A stretch of DNA of 64,000 bases from Cyprinodon diabolis (GCA_030533445.1 CM060080.1:6552052-6616051), one strand, 5' to 3'. Positions 21,925-35,890 are shown, counted from the first letter of the stretch. Numbers and translations are program-made. The notes: generated by a model not told the origin, from the letters alone.

Positions 21925-22560
21925 GACTTTCAAAATAAGACTCCAGGGACCCTACAAAATAAAAGCCTCTATATTTTTTACATATATTTATTGCTCTATA
22001 TGGCTCAACATTATGACCCAAACTCAACCCCGTTTTAGAGAATAGACTCTAGGAGACTGTTTAAAACACACCCTATAGCAAATTTCAAAATAAAAGCCTC
22101 CCATTTCCGCTTCATCTACTGCCCTAATAACATGGAAAAACAGTGATTTAACGATTGGAAAGTAATCAACTATCATTGACGGGTCTGAACATTTTCTATA
22201 AACACAACTCTGTTGGACTTTCAAAATAAGACTCCAGGGACCCTACAAAATAAAAGCCTCTAGATTATAGTAATGCATTAATTGATGCAAATGGCTCAAC
22301 ATTATGACCCAAACTCTTCCAGGTTGTTTTTATTAGACTCTAGTGACCTTTTCAAAACACACCCCAGAGCAAATTTCACAATAAAAGTCTCCCATTTACT
22401 CTGTAATACAGCAACTATTCACCTAATAACATGGAAAACCAGTGATTTAACATTTGGAAATGGATTCTATATCACTGCTGGGCGTGACCCATCTTTTGAT
22501 GCACATTCATGATAGACTTTCAAAATAAGACTACAAGGACTCTACAGAATAAAAGCCTCT
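21925..22560 (+). repeat. ~295-bp tandem sub-repeat (unit 1 example)
   Basis: The anchor GACTTTCAAAATAAGACT occurs at 21925, 22216 and 22515 (spacings 291 and 299 bp). Each period repeats GGCTCAACATTATGAC, CAAATTTCA, CAATAAAAG and AACATGGAAAA. This gives two full diverged copies and a partial third. It is present in all units. Confidence 0.85.
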
Positions 22561-22599
22561 TCCTTATACACACTCATACATTCTGGCATATTGCTCATT

Positions 22600-22840
22600 G
22601 CCATTGGTGATTTCATCACTGCAATGGCTCTTAGAAGGCGGGCGGAGCCCGCCAATGGTAACAGGCGGGCGGAGCCCGCCAAAGGTGATTACATCACTGC
22701 AATGGCTCTTAGCAGGCGGGCGGAGCCCGCCATTGGTGATTTCATCACTGCAATGGCTCTTAGAAGGCGGGCAGAGCCCGCCATTGGTGATTTTTTTCTT
22801 CACTGAGATGGCTCCTAGCAGGCGGGCGAAGCCCGCCAAC
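22600..22840 (+). repeat. 51-bp hairpin minisatellite (unit 1 example)
   Basis: The ~51-bp modules centre on the palindrome GGCGGGC-GGA-GCCCGCC, joined by GGTGATTTCATCACTGC, itself containing TGAT/ATCA. An outer pair CAATGGC...GCCATTG encloses the palindrome. Counts per unit are 5, 5, 2, 5, 4, 4, then 5 in each of units 7-13, about 60 in the array. Each palindrome contains GGGCGG, a GC-box core. Variants sit mainly in the loop (GGA, AGA, GAA, AAA). The 51-bp period equals 17 codons, hence the overlapping open frames on both strands. Confidence 0.9.
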
Positions 22841-23072
22841 TGGGCTTTACCCACTGTGTTTCAATATGGACAACCCATATTACCCTTGTGCATCATACTC
22901 TGTGCACGTCTATTTCCCAGATTTCAGCACAAGTGGCACACAGCTCTCTTTGCCCATGAACTTGCCCTCTTTCCTTCCCTCAGCAGCCCTCAAAGGCGTA
23001 AGCAGTTGGTCTGGGGAGCCCCGACGTCACTTGCCAGGGCCGTATTGGCCCGGTTCCCCAGACGGGCAGTAG

Positions 23073-23108
23073 GTGGCCCCCCTCAAAATTTCTTTAGAAA
23101 TTTTCTAG
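23073..23108 (+). repeat. unit 3' terminus with subterminal repeat and hairpin
   Basis: GTGGCCCCCC (23073-23082) is the exact inverse complement of the unit start GGGGGGCCAC. It is followed by the perfect hairpin AAAATTTC/TTTA/GAAATTTT (23085-23104) and CTAG (23105-23108), then T. The same arrangement ends every unit, including the last (61428-61463). Confidence 0.88.
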
Positions 23109-26100
23109 TTATTATTATAATTCTCCCGTATACCCAAAACTTCGGCGCGTAACTAGTCCCGCACGGTTTGGCGGATCGGGCCCAAAGTTGGCACACGCGT
23201 CGGGACCAATGGGGTGATGTGTGCTTGTATAAAACTTTCTCATTAGTCCGAAGGTTTGCGAATTATTAGCGAAAACGTCGCAAAAAAATCCCATAGGAAA
23301 TGAATGGGGAGAGGAAAAAAAAAGCATAAAAAACAGCACTTCACTGTGTCGGCATACATTCACCTAGAAAAACAGTTTGAAGCTCAGTTTGTAGATAAAT
23401 CCTTCGTCTATTTAAAACTGAAGACGGTATGTTGATAACTGCTACGGTTTTTGTATAATCAGACCTCAAGCGCCACAAAGTTTTAGCAAAATCCAGCCTG
23501 CTAGAGTGGAGCAACTGAAAAGCTAGAGTGTGAGGCAGGCGTTTTTTAAACACAAAAAAACATTTTAAACTCGCCCTCACGGCCACATATTTATAGCTAG
23601 AGTCACCATTTTTGGTCAGTTTGTAGACTGAAATCTCTGGACCCACACAATATCTTCGGAATTACGGTAGGATTAATACTTTTCCTTAAAAACCCTCCAG
23701 ACCGACCTAAAGTCGATGAAAATCAGAGCCGTTTTTCATTGGTTTTGGAGCAGAAGAGGGGAGAAAAACGAATCCGACTATGTGTTTTAAACTCGTCATA
23801 AATATTTTTCTGAATGACACACATACACCAAAGTTGGCATAGTTGGAGTCGAAGGATGACTGACGCTCACGGTGAAAAAATTTTTTGAATAACTCATACG
23901 GTTTTTGCTCAGCAGTCGTTTGTTCGGAGGACATTTTAAGCACCTGAAAGCTGAGTGACAGTGACCTGCTGCAGCTAGCTCAATTAGAAGCTTAGGTGTG
24001 ATGAAACGTTTTTTCTTTTTCTTTCTCTTCCCATTCAGTTTGTAGATGACCTACAGCCATGAAAGTTACTCCAATTGAAGACAAGATATAGCTGTCGCTT
24101 AGATAAAAAGAATTTTTCAGATACCTTTTACGGTTTTTACTCAGCAGTCGTTTGTTCGGAGGGGTGCTTTAGCAGCTAAAAGGTGAGTGAGAGTGAGGTC
24201 CTGCAGTTCAAACAAAGGGAGGAGCAGGTGGGCCAACCATTTTGTTTGTGCTTCGTTTTGGGTTGTGAAAGACCTACAGACATGAAGGTTACCCCAGTCT
24301 GAGACAAAGGATAGATGTTGCTTTCACTGAAAGAATTTTTCAGATATCTTTTACGGTTTTTGCTCAGCAGTCGTTTGTTCGGAGGGTAAGCACCTGGAAG
24401 CTAGCTGACAGTTAGCTTCTGCAGCAGCCTGCTAGAGTGCAGCTGCTGAAATCTTAGTGTGAGGCGGCCATTTTTTAAGATCAAACATCTTATTCTCGCC
24501 CTCACGGCCACATATTTGGAGCTACAGTCACCATTTTTGGTCAGTTTGTAGACTGAAACCTCTGGACTCACACAATGTCTTCGGAATTACGGTAGGATTA
24601 ATACTTTGCCTTAAAAACCCTCCAGACCAACCTAAAGTGGATGAGAGTTTCAGCCTTTCTCCATTCTTTTTGAGCTGAAGATGGGAGAAAAACGAATCAG
24701 ACTATGTGTTTTCAACTCGTCATAAATATTTTTCTGAATGACACACATACACCAAAGTTGGTATAGTTGGAGTCGAAGGATTGCTGATGCTCATGGTGAA
24801 AATGTTTTTTGAATAACTCATACGGTTTTTGATCAGTAGTCGTTTGTTCGGTGCCGTTCTTCCCATACAAAAAAGCCTGGGAAGAAGAAACCAATAGTGA
24901 GTGCAGCTGTTGTCTGTGTCAGTGAGAGGCTCGTTAAGCGTTGTCAAGGTTACCAAGCTTCAAACAGATTTTACCTCTGCTGTTTTAAACAGCACATATT
25001 AATCTAATGGAGGGTGAAAGCACTGATTTAACATTGGGAAATGGATACTATATGACTGCCGTCCATGACACTTCCCTTGCCACTCAGCACTGATAGACTT
25101 TCAAAATAAGACTCCAGGGACCCTTCAAAATAAAAGCCTCTATATTTTTTACATATATTTATTGCCCTATATGGCTCAACATTATGACCCAAACTCAACC
25201 CCATTTTAGAGAATAGACTCTAGGAGACTGTTTAAAACACACCCTATGGCAAATTTCAAAATAAAAGCCTCCCATTTCCGCTTCATCTACTGCCCTAATA
25301 AAATGGAAAAAGAGTGATTTAACGATTGGAAAGTCATCAACTATCATTGATGGGTCTGAACATTTTCTCTAAACACAACTCTGTTGGACTTTCAAAATAA
25401 GACTCCAGGGACCCTACAAAATAAAAGCCTCTAGATTATACTAATGCATTAATTGATGCAAATGGCTCAACATTATGACCCAAACTCTTCCAGGTTGTTT
25501 TTATTAGACTCTAGTGACCTTTTCAAAACACACCCCAGAGCAAATTTCACAATAAAAGTCCCCCATTTACTCTGTAATACAGGAACTATTCACCTAATAA
25601 CATGGAAAACCAGTGATTTAACATTTGGAAATGGATTCTATATCACTGCTGGGCATGACCCATCTATAGATGCACTTCCATGATAGACTTTCAAAATAAG
25701 ACTACAGGGACTCTACAAAATAAAAGCCTCTTCCTTATACACACTCATACATTCTGGCATATTGCTTATAGCCATTTGTAATTTCATCACTGCAATGGCT
25801 CTTAGAAGGCGGGCGGAGCCCGCCATTGGTGATTTCATCACTGCAATGGCTGTTAGGAGGCGGGCGGAGCCCGCCAATGGTGATTTTTTTCATCACTGCA
25901 ATGGCTCCTAGCAGGCGGGCGGAGCCCGCCATTGGTGATTTCATCACTGCAATGGCTCTTAGCAGGCGGGCAATGCCCGCCATTGGGGATTTTTTTCATC
26001 GCTGCAAGGGCTCCTAGCAGGCGGGCGGAGCCCACCAACTGAGCTTTACCCACTGCGGTTCAATATGGACAACCCATATTACCCTTGTGCATCATACGCT

Positions 26101-26307
26101 GTGCACGTCTATTACCCAGATTTCAGCACAGGTGGCACACAGCTCTCTTTGCCCATGACCTAGCCCTCTTTCCTTCCCTCAGCAGCCCTCAAAGGCATAA
26201 GCAGTTGGTCTGGGGAGCCCCGACATCACTTGCCAGGGCCGTATTGGCCCGGTTCCCCAGACGGGCAGTAGGTGGCCCCCCTCAAAATTTCTTTAGAAAT
26301 TTTCTAG
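23109..26307 (+). repeat. array unit 2 (3,199 bp)
   Basis: No 66-bp modules; five hairpins, one with an AAT loop and the last with a CCACC end. It matches unit 12 in length (3,199 bp) and in private variants (GAAAGCACTG, AGTCATCAAC, CATTGATGGG), although ten units lie between them. Confidence 0.88.
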
Positions 26308-29300
26308 TTGGGGGGCCACATGCCGAAGGCATGGCCCACCTACTACTATTGCACATATTTATTCCGCGTATTATTGGGGGGCCACATGCCGAAGGCATGG
26401 CCCACCTACTACTATTGCACATATTTATTCCGCGTATTATTATTATTATAATTCTCCCGTATACCCAAAACTTCGGCGCGTAACTAGTCCCGCACGGTTT
26501 GGCGGATCGGGCCCAAAGTTGGCACACGCGTCGGGACCAATGGGGTGATGTGTGCTTGTATAAAACTTTCTCATTAGTCCGAAGGTTTGCGAATTATTAG
26601 CGAAAACGTCGCAAAAAAATCCCATAGGAAATGAATGGGGAGAGGAAAAAAAAAGCATAAAAAACAGCACTTCACTGTGTCGGCATACATTCACCTAGAA
26701 AAACAGTTTGAAGCTCAGTTTGTAGATAAATCCTTCGTCTATTTAAAACTGAAGACGGTATGTTGATAACTGCTACGGTTTTTGTATAATCAGACCTCAA
26801 GCGCCACAAAGTTTTAGCAAAATCCAGCCTGCTAGAGTGGAGCAACTGAAAAGCTAGAGTGTGAGGCAGGCGTTTTTTAAACACAAAAAAACATTTTAAA
26901 CTCGCCCTCACGGCCACATATTTATAGCTAGAGTCACCATTTTTGGTCAGTTTGTAGACTGAAATCTCTGGACCCACACAATATCTTCGGAATTACGGTA
27001 GGATTAATACTTTTCCTTAAAAACCCTCCAGACCGACCTAAAGTCGATGAAAATCAGAGCCGTTTTTCATTGGTTTTGGAGCAGAAGAGGGGAGAAAAAC
27101 GAATCCGACTATGTGTTTTAAACTCGTCATAAATATTTTTCTGAATGACACACATACACCAAAGTTGGCATAGTTGGAGTCGAAGGATGACTGACGCTCA
27201 CGGTGAAAAAATTTTTTGAATAACTCATACGGTTTTTGCTCAGCAGTCGTTTGTTCGGAGGACATTTTAAGCACCTGAAAGCTGAGTGACAGTGACCTGC
27301 TGCAGCTAGCTCAATTAGAAGCTTAGGTGTGATGAAACGTTTTTTCTTTTTCTTTCTCTTCCCATTCAGTTTGTAGATGACCTACAGCCATGAAAGTTAC
27401 TCCAATTGAAGACAAGATATAGCTGTCGCTTAGATAAAAAGAATTTTTCAGATACCTTTTACGGTTTTTACTCAGCAGTCGTTTGTTCGGAGGGGTGCTT
27501 TAGCAGCTAAAAGGTGAGTGAGAGTGAGGTCCTGCAGTTCAAACAAAGGGAGGAGCAGGTGGGCCAACCATTTTGTTTGTGCTTCGTTTTGGGTTGTGAA
27601 AGACCTACAGACATGAAGGTTACCCCAGTCTGAGACAAAGGATAGATGTTGCTTTCACTGAAAGAATTTTTCAGATATCTTTTACGGTTTTTGCTCAGCA
27701 GTCGTTTGTTCGGAGGGTAAGCACCTGGAAGCTAGCTGACAGTTAGCTTCTGCAGCAGCCTGCTAGAGTGCAGCTGCTGAAATCTTAGTGTGAGGCGGCC
27801 ATTTTTTTAAGATCAAACATCTTATTCTCGCCCTCACGGCCACATATTTGGAGCTACAGTCACCATTTTTGGTCAGTTTGTAGACTGAAACCTCTGGACT
27901 CACACAATGTCTTCGGAATTACGGTAGGATTAATACTTTGCCTTAAAAACCCTCCAGACCAACCTAAAGTGGATGAGAGTTTCAGCCTTTCTCCATTCTT
28001 TTTGAGCTGAAGATGGGAGAAAAACGAATCAGACTATGTGTTTTCAACTCGTCATAAATATTTTTCTGAATGACACACATACACCAAAGTTGGTATAGTT
28101 GGAGTCGAAGGATTGCTGATGCTCATGGTGAAAATGTTTTTTGAATAACTCATACGGTTTTTGATCAGTAGTCGTTTGTTCGGTGCCGTTCTTCCCATAC
28201 AAAAAAGCCTGGGAAGAAGAAACCAATAGTGAGTGCAGCTGTTGTCTGTGTCAGTGAGAGGCTCGTTAAGCGTTGTCAAGGTTACCAAGCTTCAAACAGA
28301 TTTTACCTCTGCTGTTTTAAACAGCACATATTAATCTAATGGAGGGTGAAAGGACTGATTTAACATTGGGAAATGGATACTATATGACTGCTGTACATGA
28401 CACTTCCCTTGCCACTCAGCACTGATAGACTTTCAAAATAAGACTCCAGGGACCCTACAAAATAAAAGCCTCTATATTTTTTACATATATTTATTGCTCT
28501 ATATGGCTCAACATTATGACCCAAACTCAACCCCGTTTTAGAGAATAGACTCTAGGAGACTGTTTAAAACACACCCTATAGCAAATTTCAAAATAAAAGC
28601 CTCCCATTTCCGCTTCATCTACTGCCCTAATAACATGGAAAAAGAGTGATTTAACGATTGGAAAGTAATCAACTATCATTGACGGGTCTGAACATTTTCT
28701 ATAAACACAACTCTGTTGGACTTTCAAAATAAGACTCCAGGGACCCTACAAAATAAAAGCCTCTAGATTATAGTAATGCATTAATTGATGCAAATGGCTC
28801 AACATTATGACCCAAACTCTTCCAGGTTGTTTTTATTAGACTCTAGTGACCTTTTCAAAACACACCCCAGAGCAAATTTCACAATAAAAGTCTCCCATTT
28901 ACTCTGTAATACAGCAACTATTCACCTAATAACATGGAAAACCAGTGATTTAACATTTGGAAATGGATTCTATATCACTGCTGGGCGTGACCCATCTTTT
29001 GATGCACATTCATGATAGACTTTCAAAATAAGACTACAAGGACTCTACAGAATAAAAGCCTCTTCCTTATACACACTCATACATTCTGGCATATTGCTCA
29101 TTGCCATTGGTGATTTCATCACTGCAATGGCTCTTAGCAGGTGATTTCATCACTGCAATGGCTCTTAGAAGGCGGGCAGAGCCCGCCATTGGTGATTTTT
29201 TTCTTCACTGAGATGGCTCCTAGCAGGCGGGCGAAGCCCGCCAACTGGGCTTTACCCACTGTGTTTCAATATGGACAACCCATATTACCCTTGTGCATCA

Positions 29301-29513
29301 TACTCTGTGCACGTCTATTTCCCAGATTTCAGCACAAGTGGCACACAGCTCTCTTTGCCCATGAACTTGCCCTCTTTCCTTCCCTCAGCAGCCCTCAAAG
29401 GCGTAAGCAGTTGGTCTGGGGAGCCCCGACGTCACTTGCCAGGGCCGTATTGGCCCGGTTCCCCAGACGGGCAGTAGGTGGCCCCCCTCAAAATTTCTTT
29501 AGAAATTTTCTAG
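26308..29513 (+). repeat. array unit 3 (3,206 bp)
   Basis: Two 66-bp modules (26310-26441). Only two 51-bp hairpins remain, because about 98 bp were lost in the minisatellite near 29136. Otherwise it is close to units 1 and 4. Confidence 0.88.
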
Positions 29514-32500
29514 TTATTATTATAATTCTCCCGTATACCCAAAACTTCGGCGCGTAACTAGTCCCGCACGGTTTGGCGGATCGGGCCCAAAGTTGGCACA
29601 CGCGTCGGGACCAATGGGGTGATGTGTGCTTGTATAAAACTTTCTCATTAGTCCGAAGGTTTGCGAATTATTAGCGAAAACGTCGCAAAAAAATCCCATA
29701 GGAAATGAATGGGGAGAGGAAAAAAAAAGCATAAAAAACAGCACTTCACTGTGTCGGCATACATTCACCTAGAAAAACAGTTTGAAGCTCAGTTTGTAGA
29801 TAAATCCTTCGTCTATTTAAAACTGAAGACGGTATGTTGATAACTGCTACGGTTTTTGTATAATCAGACCTCAAGCGCCACAAAGTTTTAGCAAAATCCA
29901 GCCTGCTAGAGTGGAGCAACTGAAAAGCTAGAGTGTGAGGCAGGCGTTTTTTAAACACAAAAAAACATTTTAAACTCGCCCTCACGGCCACATATTTATA
30001 GCTAGAGTCACCATTTTTGGTCAGTTTGTAGACTGAAATCTCTGGACCCACACAATATCTTCGGAATTACGGTAGGATTAATACTTTTCCTTAAAAACCC
30101 TCCAGACCGACCTAAAGTCGATGAAAATCAGAGCCGTTTTTCATTGGTTTTGGAGCAGAAGAGGGGAGAAAAACGAATCCGACTATGTGTTTTAAACTCG
30201 TCATAAATATTTTTCTGAATGACACACATACACCAAAGTTGGCATAGTTGGAGTCGAAGGATGACTGACGCTCACGGTGAAAAAATTTTTTGAATAACTC
30301 ATACGGTTTTTGCTCAGCAGTCGTTTGTTCGGAGGACATTTTAAGCACCTGAAAGCTGAGTGACAGTGACCTGCTGCAGCTAGCTCAATTAGAAGCTTAG
30401 GTGTGATGAAACGTTTTTTCTTTTTCTTTCTCTTCCCATTCAGTTTGTAGATGACCTACAGCCATGAAAGTTACTCCAATTGAAGACAAGATATAGCTGT
30501 CGCTTAGATAAAAAGAATTTTTCAGATACCTTTTACGGTTTTTACTCAGCAGTCGTTTGTTCGGAGGGGTGCTTTAGCAGCTAAAAGGTGAGTGAGAGTG
30601 AGGTCCTGCAGTTCAAACAAAGGGAGGAGCAGGTGGGCCAACCATTTTGTTTGTGCTTCGTTTTGGGTTGTGAAAGACCTACAGACATGAAGGTTACCCC
30701 AGTCTGAGACAAAGGATAGATGTTGCTTTCACTGAAAGAATTTTTCAGATATCTTTTACGGTTTTTGCTCAGCAGTCGTTTGTTCGGAGGGTAAGCACCT
30801 GGAAGCTAGCTGACAGTTAGCTTCTGCAGCAGCCTGCTAGAGTGCAGCTGCTGAAATCTTAGTGTGAGGCGGCCATTTTTTAAGATCAAACATCTTATTC
30901 TCGCCCTCACGGCCACATATTTGGAGCTACAGTCACCATTTTTGGTCAGTTTGTAGACTGAAACCTCTGGACTCACACAATGTCTTCGGAATTACGGTAG
31001 GATTAATACTTTGCCTTAAAAACCCTCCAGACCAACCTAAAGTGGATGAGAGTTTCAGCCTTTCTCCATTCTTTTTGAGCTGAAGATGGGAGAAAAACGA
31101 ATCAGACTATGTGTTTTCAACTCGTCATAAATATTTTTCTGAATGACACACATACACCAAAGTTGGTATAGTTGGAGTCGAAGGATTGCTGATGCTCATG
31201 GTGAAAATGTTTTTTGAATAACTCATACGGTTTTTGATCAGTAGTCGTTTGTTCGGTGCCGTTCTTCCCATACAAAAAAGCCTGGGAAGAAGAAACCAAT
31301 AGTGAGTGCAGCTGTTGTCTGTGTCAGTGAGAGGCTCGTTAAGCGTTGTCAAGGTTACCAAGCTTCAAACAGATTTTACCTCTGCTGTTTTAAACAGCAC
31401 ATATTAATCTAATGGAGGGTGAAAGGACTGATTTAACATTGGGAAATGGATACTATATGACTGCTGTACATGACACTTCCCTTGCCACTCAGCACTGATA
31501 GACTTTCAAAATAAGACTCCAGGGACCCTACAAAATAAAAGCCTCTATATTTTTTACATATATTTATTGCTCTATATGGCTCAACATTATGACCCAAACT
31601 CAACCCCGTTTTAGAGAATAGACTCTAGGAGACTGTTTAAAACACACCCTATAGCAAATTTCAAAATAAAAGCCTCCCATTTCCGCTTCATCTACTGCCC
31701 TAATAACATGGAAAAAGAGTGATTTAACGATTGGAAAGTAATCAACTATCATTGACGGGTCTGAACATTTTCTATAAACACAACTCTGTTGGACTTTCAA
31801 AATAAGACTCCAGGGACCCTACAAAATAAAAGCCTCTAGATTATAGTAATGCATTAATTGATGCAAATGGCTCAACATTATGACCCAAACTCTTCCAGGT
31901 TGTTTTTATTAGACTCTAGTGACCTTTTCAAAACACACCCCAGAGCAAATTTCACAATAAAAGTCTCCCATTTACTCTGTAATACAGCAACTATTCACCT
32001 AATAACATGGAAAACCAGTGATTTAACATTTGGAAATGGTTTCCATATCACTGCTGGGCGTGACCCATCTTTTGATGCACATTCATGATAGACTTTCAAA
32101 ATAAGACTACAAGGACTCTACAGAATAAAAGCCTCTTCCTTATACACACTCATACATTCTGGCATATTGCTCATTGCCATTGGTGATTTCATCACTGCAA
32201 TGGCTCTTAGAAGGCGGGCGGAGCCCGCCAATGGTAACAGGCGGGCGGAGCCCGCCAAAGGTGATTACATCACTGCAATGGCTCTTAGCAGGCGGGCGGA
32301 GCCCGCCCTTGGTGATTTCATCACTGCAATGGCTCTTAGAAGGCGGGCAGAGCCCGCCATTGGTGATTTTTTTCTTCACTGAGATGGCTCCTAGCAGGCG
32401 GGCAAAGCCCGCCAACTGGGCTTTACCCACTGTGTTTCAATATGGACAACCCATATTACCCTTGTGCATCATACGCTGTGCACGTCTATTTCCCAGATTT

Positions 32501-32684
32501 CAGCACAAGTGGCACACAGCTCTCTTTGCCCATGAACTTGCCCTCTTTCCTTCCCTCAGCAGCCCTCAAAGGCGTAAGCAGTTGGTCTGGGGAGCCCCGA
32601 CGTCACTTGCCAGGGCCGTATTGGCCCGGTTCCCCAGACGGGCAGTAGGTGGCCCCCCTCAAAATTTCTTTAGAAATTTTCTAG
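29514..32684 (+). repeat. array unit 4 (3,171 bp)
   Basis: No 66-bp modules; five hairpins, the last with an AAA loop. It is collinear with unit 1 at a constant lag of 9,576 bp. Confidence 0.88.
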
Positions 32685-35600
32685 TTGGGGGGCCACATGC
32701 CGAAGGCATGGCCCACCTACTACTATTGCACATATTTATTCCGCGTATTATTATTATTATAATTCTCCCGTATACCCAAAACTTCGGCGCGTAACTAGTC
32801 CCGCACGGTTTGGCGGATCGGGCCCAAAGTTGGCACACGCGTCGGGACCAATGGGGTGATGTGTGCTTGTATAAAACTTTCTCATTAGTCCGAAGGTTTG
32901 CGAATTATTAGCAAAAACGTCGCAAAAAAATCCCATAGGAAATGAATGGGGAAAGGAAAAAAAAAGCATAAAAAACAGCACTTCACTGTGTCGGCATACA
33001 TTCACCTAGAAAAACAGTTTGAAGCTCAGTTTGTAGATAAATCCTTCGTCTATTTAAAACTGAAGACGGTATGTTGATAACTGCTACGGTTTTTGTATAA
33101 TCAGACCTCAAGCGCCACAAAGTTTTAGCAAAATCCAGCCTGCTAGAGTGGAGCAACTGAAAAGCTAGAGTGTGAGGCAGGCGTTTTTTAAACACAAAAA
33201 AACATTTTAAACTCGCCCTCACGGCCACATATTTATAGCTAGAGTCACCATTTTTGGTCAGTTTGTAGACTGAAATCTCTGGACCCACACAATATCTTCG
33301 GAATTACGGTAGGATTAATACTTTTCCTTAAAAACCCTCCAGACCGACCTAAAGTCGATGAAAATCAGAGCAGTTTTTCATTGGTTTTGGAGCAGAAGAG
33401 GGGAGAAAAACGAATCAGACTATGTGTTTTCAAGTCGTCATAAATATTTTTCTGAATGACACACATACACCAAAGTTGGCATAGTTGGAGTCGAAGGATG
33501 GCTGACGCTCACGGTGAAAGAATTTTTTGAATAACTCATACGGTTTTTGCTCAGCAGTCGTTTGTTCGGAGGACATTTTAAGCACCTCAAAGCTGGGTGA
33601 GTGACCTGCTGCAGCTAGCTCAATTAGAAGCTCATGTGTGACGAAACGTTTTTTCTTTTTCTTTCTCTTCCCATTCAGGTTGTAGATGACCTACAGCCAT
33701 GAAAGTTACTCCAATTGAAGACAAGATATAGCTGTCGCTTAGATAAAAATAATTTTTGAGATACCTTTTATGGTTTTTACTCAGCAGTCGTTTGTTCGGA
33801 GGGGTGCTTTAGCAGCTGAAAGGTGAGTGAGAGTGAGGTCCTGCAGTTAAAAGAAAGGGAGGAGCAGGTGGGCCAACCATTTTGTTTTTGCTTCGTTTTG
33901 GGTTGTGAAAGACCTACAGACATGAAGGTTACCCCAGTCTGAGACAAAGGATAGATGTTGCTTTCACTGAAAGAATTTTTCAGATACCTTTTACGGTTTT
34001 TGCTCAGCAGTCGTTTGTTCGGAGGGTAAGCACCTGGAAGCTAGCTGACAGTTAGCTTCTGCAGCAGCCTGCTAGAGTGCAGCTGCTGAAATCTTAGTGG
34101 GAGGCGGCCATTTTTTTAAGATCAAACATCTTATTCTCGCCCTCACGGCCACATATTTGGACCTACAGTCACCATTTTTGGTCAGTTTGTAGACTGAAAC
34201 CTCTGGACTCACACAATGTCTTCGGAATTACGGTAGGATGAATACTTTTCCTTAAAAACCCTCCAGACCAACCTAAAGTCGATGAGTTTCAGCCTTTCTC
34301 CATTCTTTTTAAACTGAAGATGGGAGAAAAACGAATCAGACTATGTGTTTTCAAGTCGTCATAAATGTTGTTCTGAATGACACACATACACCAAAGTTGG
34401 TATAGTTGGAGTCGAAGGATTGCTGATGCTCATGGTGAAATTTTTTTTTTAATAACTCATACGGTTTTTGCTCAGCAGTCGTTTGTTCGGTGCCGTTCTT
34501 CCCATACAAAAAAGCCTGGGAAGAAGAAACCAATAGTGAGTGCAGCTGTTGTCTGTGTCAGTGAGAGGCTCATTAAGCGTTGTCAAGGTTACCAAGCTTC
34601 AAACAGATTTTACCTCTGCTGTTTTAAACAGCACATATTAATCTAATGGAGGGTGAAAGCACTGATTTAACATTGGGAAATGGATACTATATGACTGCCG
34701 TCCATGACACTTCCCTTGCCACTCAGCACTGATTGACTTTCAAAATAAGACTCCAGGGACCCTTCAAAATAAAAGCCTCTATATTTTTTACATATATTTA
34801 TTGCCCTATATGGCTCAACATTATGACCCAAACTCAACCCCATTTTAGAGAATAGACTCTAGGAGACTGTTTAAAACACACCCTATGGCAAATTTCAAAA
34901 TAAAAGCCTCCCATTTCCACTTCATCTACTGCCCTAATAAAATGGAAAAAGAGTGATTTAACGATTGGAAAGTCATCAACTATCATTGATGGGTCTGAAC
35001 ATTTTCTCTAAACACAACTCTGTTGGACTTTCAAAATAAGACTCCAGGGACCCTACAAAATAAAAGCCTCTAGATTATACTAATGCATTAATTGATGCAA
35101 ATGGCTCAACATTATGACCCAAACTCTTCCAGGTTGTTTTTATTAGACTCTAGTGACCTTTTCAAAACACACCCCAGAGCAAATTTCGCAATAAAAGTCT
35201 CCCATTTACTCTGTAATACAGCAACTATTCACCTAATAGCATGGAAAACCAGTGATTTAACATTTGGAAATGGATCTATATCACTGCTGGGCGTGACCCA
35301 TCTTTTGATGCACATTCATGATAGACTTTCAAAATAAGACTACAAGGACTCTACAGAATAAAAGCCTCTTCCTTATACACACTCATACATTCTGGCATAT
35401 TGCTCATTGCCATTGGTGATTTCATCACTGCAATGGCTCTTAGAAGGCGGGCGGAGCCCGCCAAAGGTGATTACATCACTGCAATGGCTCTTAGCAGGCG
35501 GGAGGAGCCCGCCATTGGTGATTTCATCACTGCAATGGCTCTTAGAAGGCGGGCAGAGCCCGCCATTGGTGATTTTTTTCTTCACTGAGATGGCTCCTCG

Positions 35601-35890
35601 CAGGCGGGCGAAGCCCGCCAACTGGGCTTTACCCACTGTGTTTCAATATGGACAACCCATATTACCCTTGTGCATCATACGCTGTGCACGTCTATTTCCC
35701 AGATTTCAGCACAAGTGGCACACAGCTCTCTTTGCCCATGACCTAGCCCTCTTTCCTTCCCTCAGCAGCCCTCAAAGGCGTAAGCAGTTGGTCTGGGGAG
35801 CCCCGACGTCACTTGCCAGGGCCGTATTGGCCCGGTTCCCCAGACGGGCAGTAGGTGGCCCCCCTCAAAATTTCTTTAGAAATTTTCTAG
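32685..35890 (+). repeat. array unit 5 (3,206 bp)
   Basis: One 66-bp module and four hairpins. It is the most diverged unit: private changes cluster at 33370-34450, for example GCTGGGTGAG, AGTTAAAAGAAAG, ATAAATGTTG. Confidence 0.88.

Larger units (their letters stand above)
19742..23108 (+). repeat. array unit 1 (3,367 bp)
   Basis: Carries three 66-bp modules, the most of any unit, and five 51-bp hairpin modules. From 19951 to 23108 it has exactly the same length (3,158 bp) as the matching part of unit 4 and the same variants (GAATCCGACT, GAAAGGACTG). Confidence 0.9.

Noticed and set aside
22600..22840. CRISPR-like array (palindromic repeats at regular spacing)
   Set aside because: The modules are contiguous 51-bp tandem repeats with repeated linkers, not unique spacers, and the context is a vertebrate genome.
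22598..23152. Open frames of 60-230 residues repeated in every array unit on both strands
   Set aside because: They stay open because the 51-bp and 66-bp modules are multiples of three and the units are nearly identical. They overlap on both strands, have no recognisable domains, and change length with module number.
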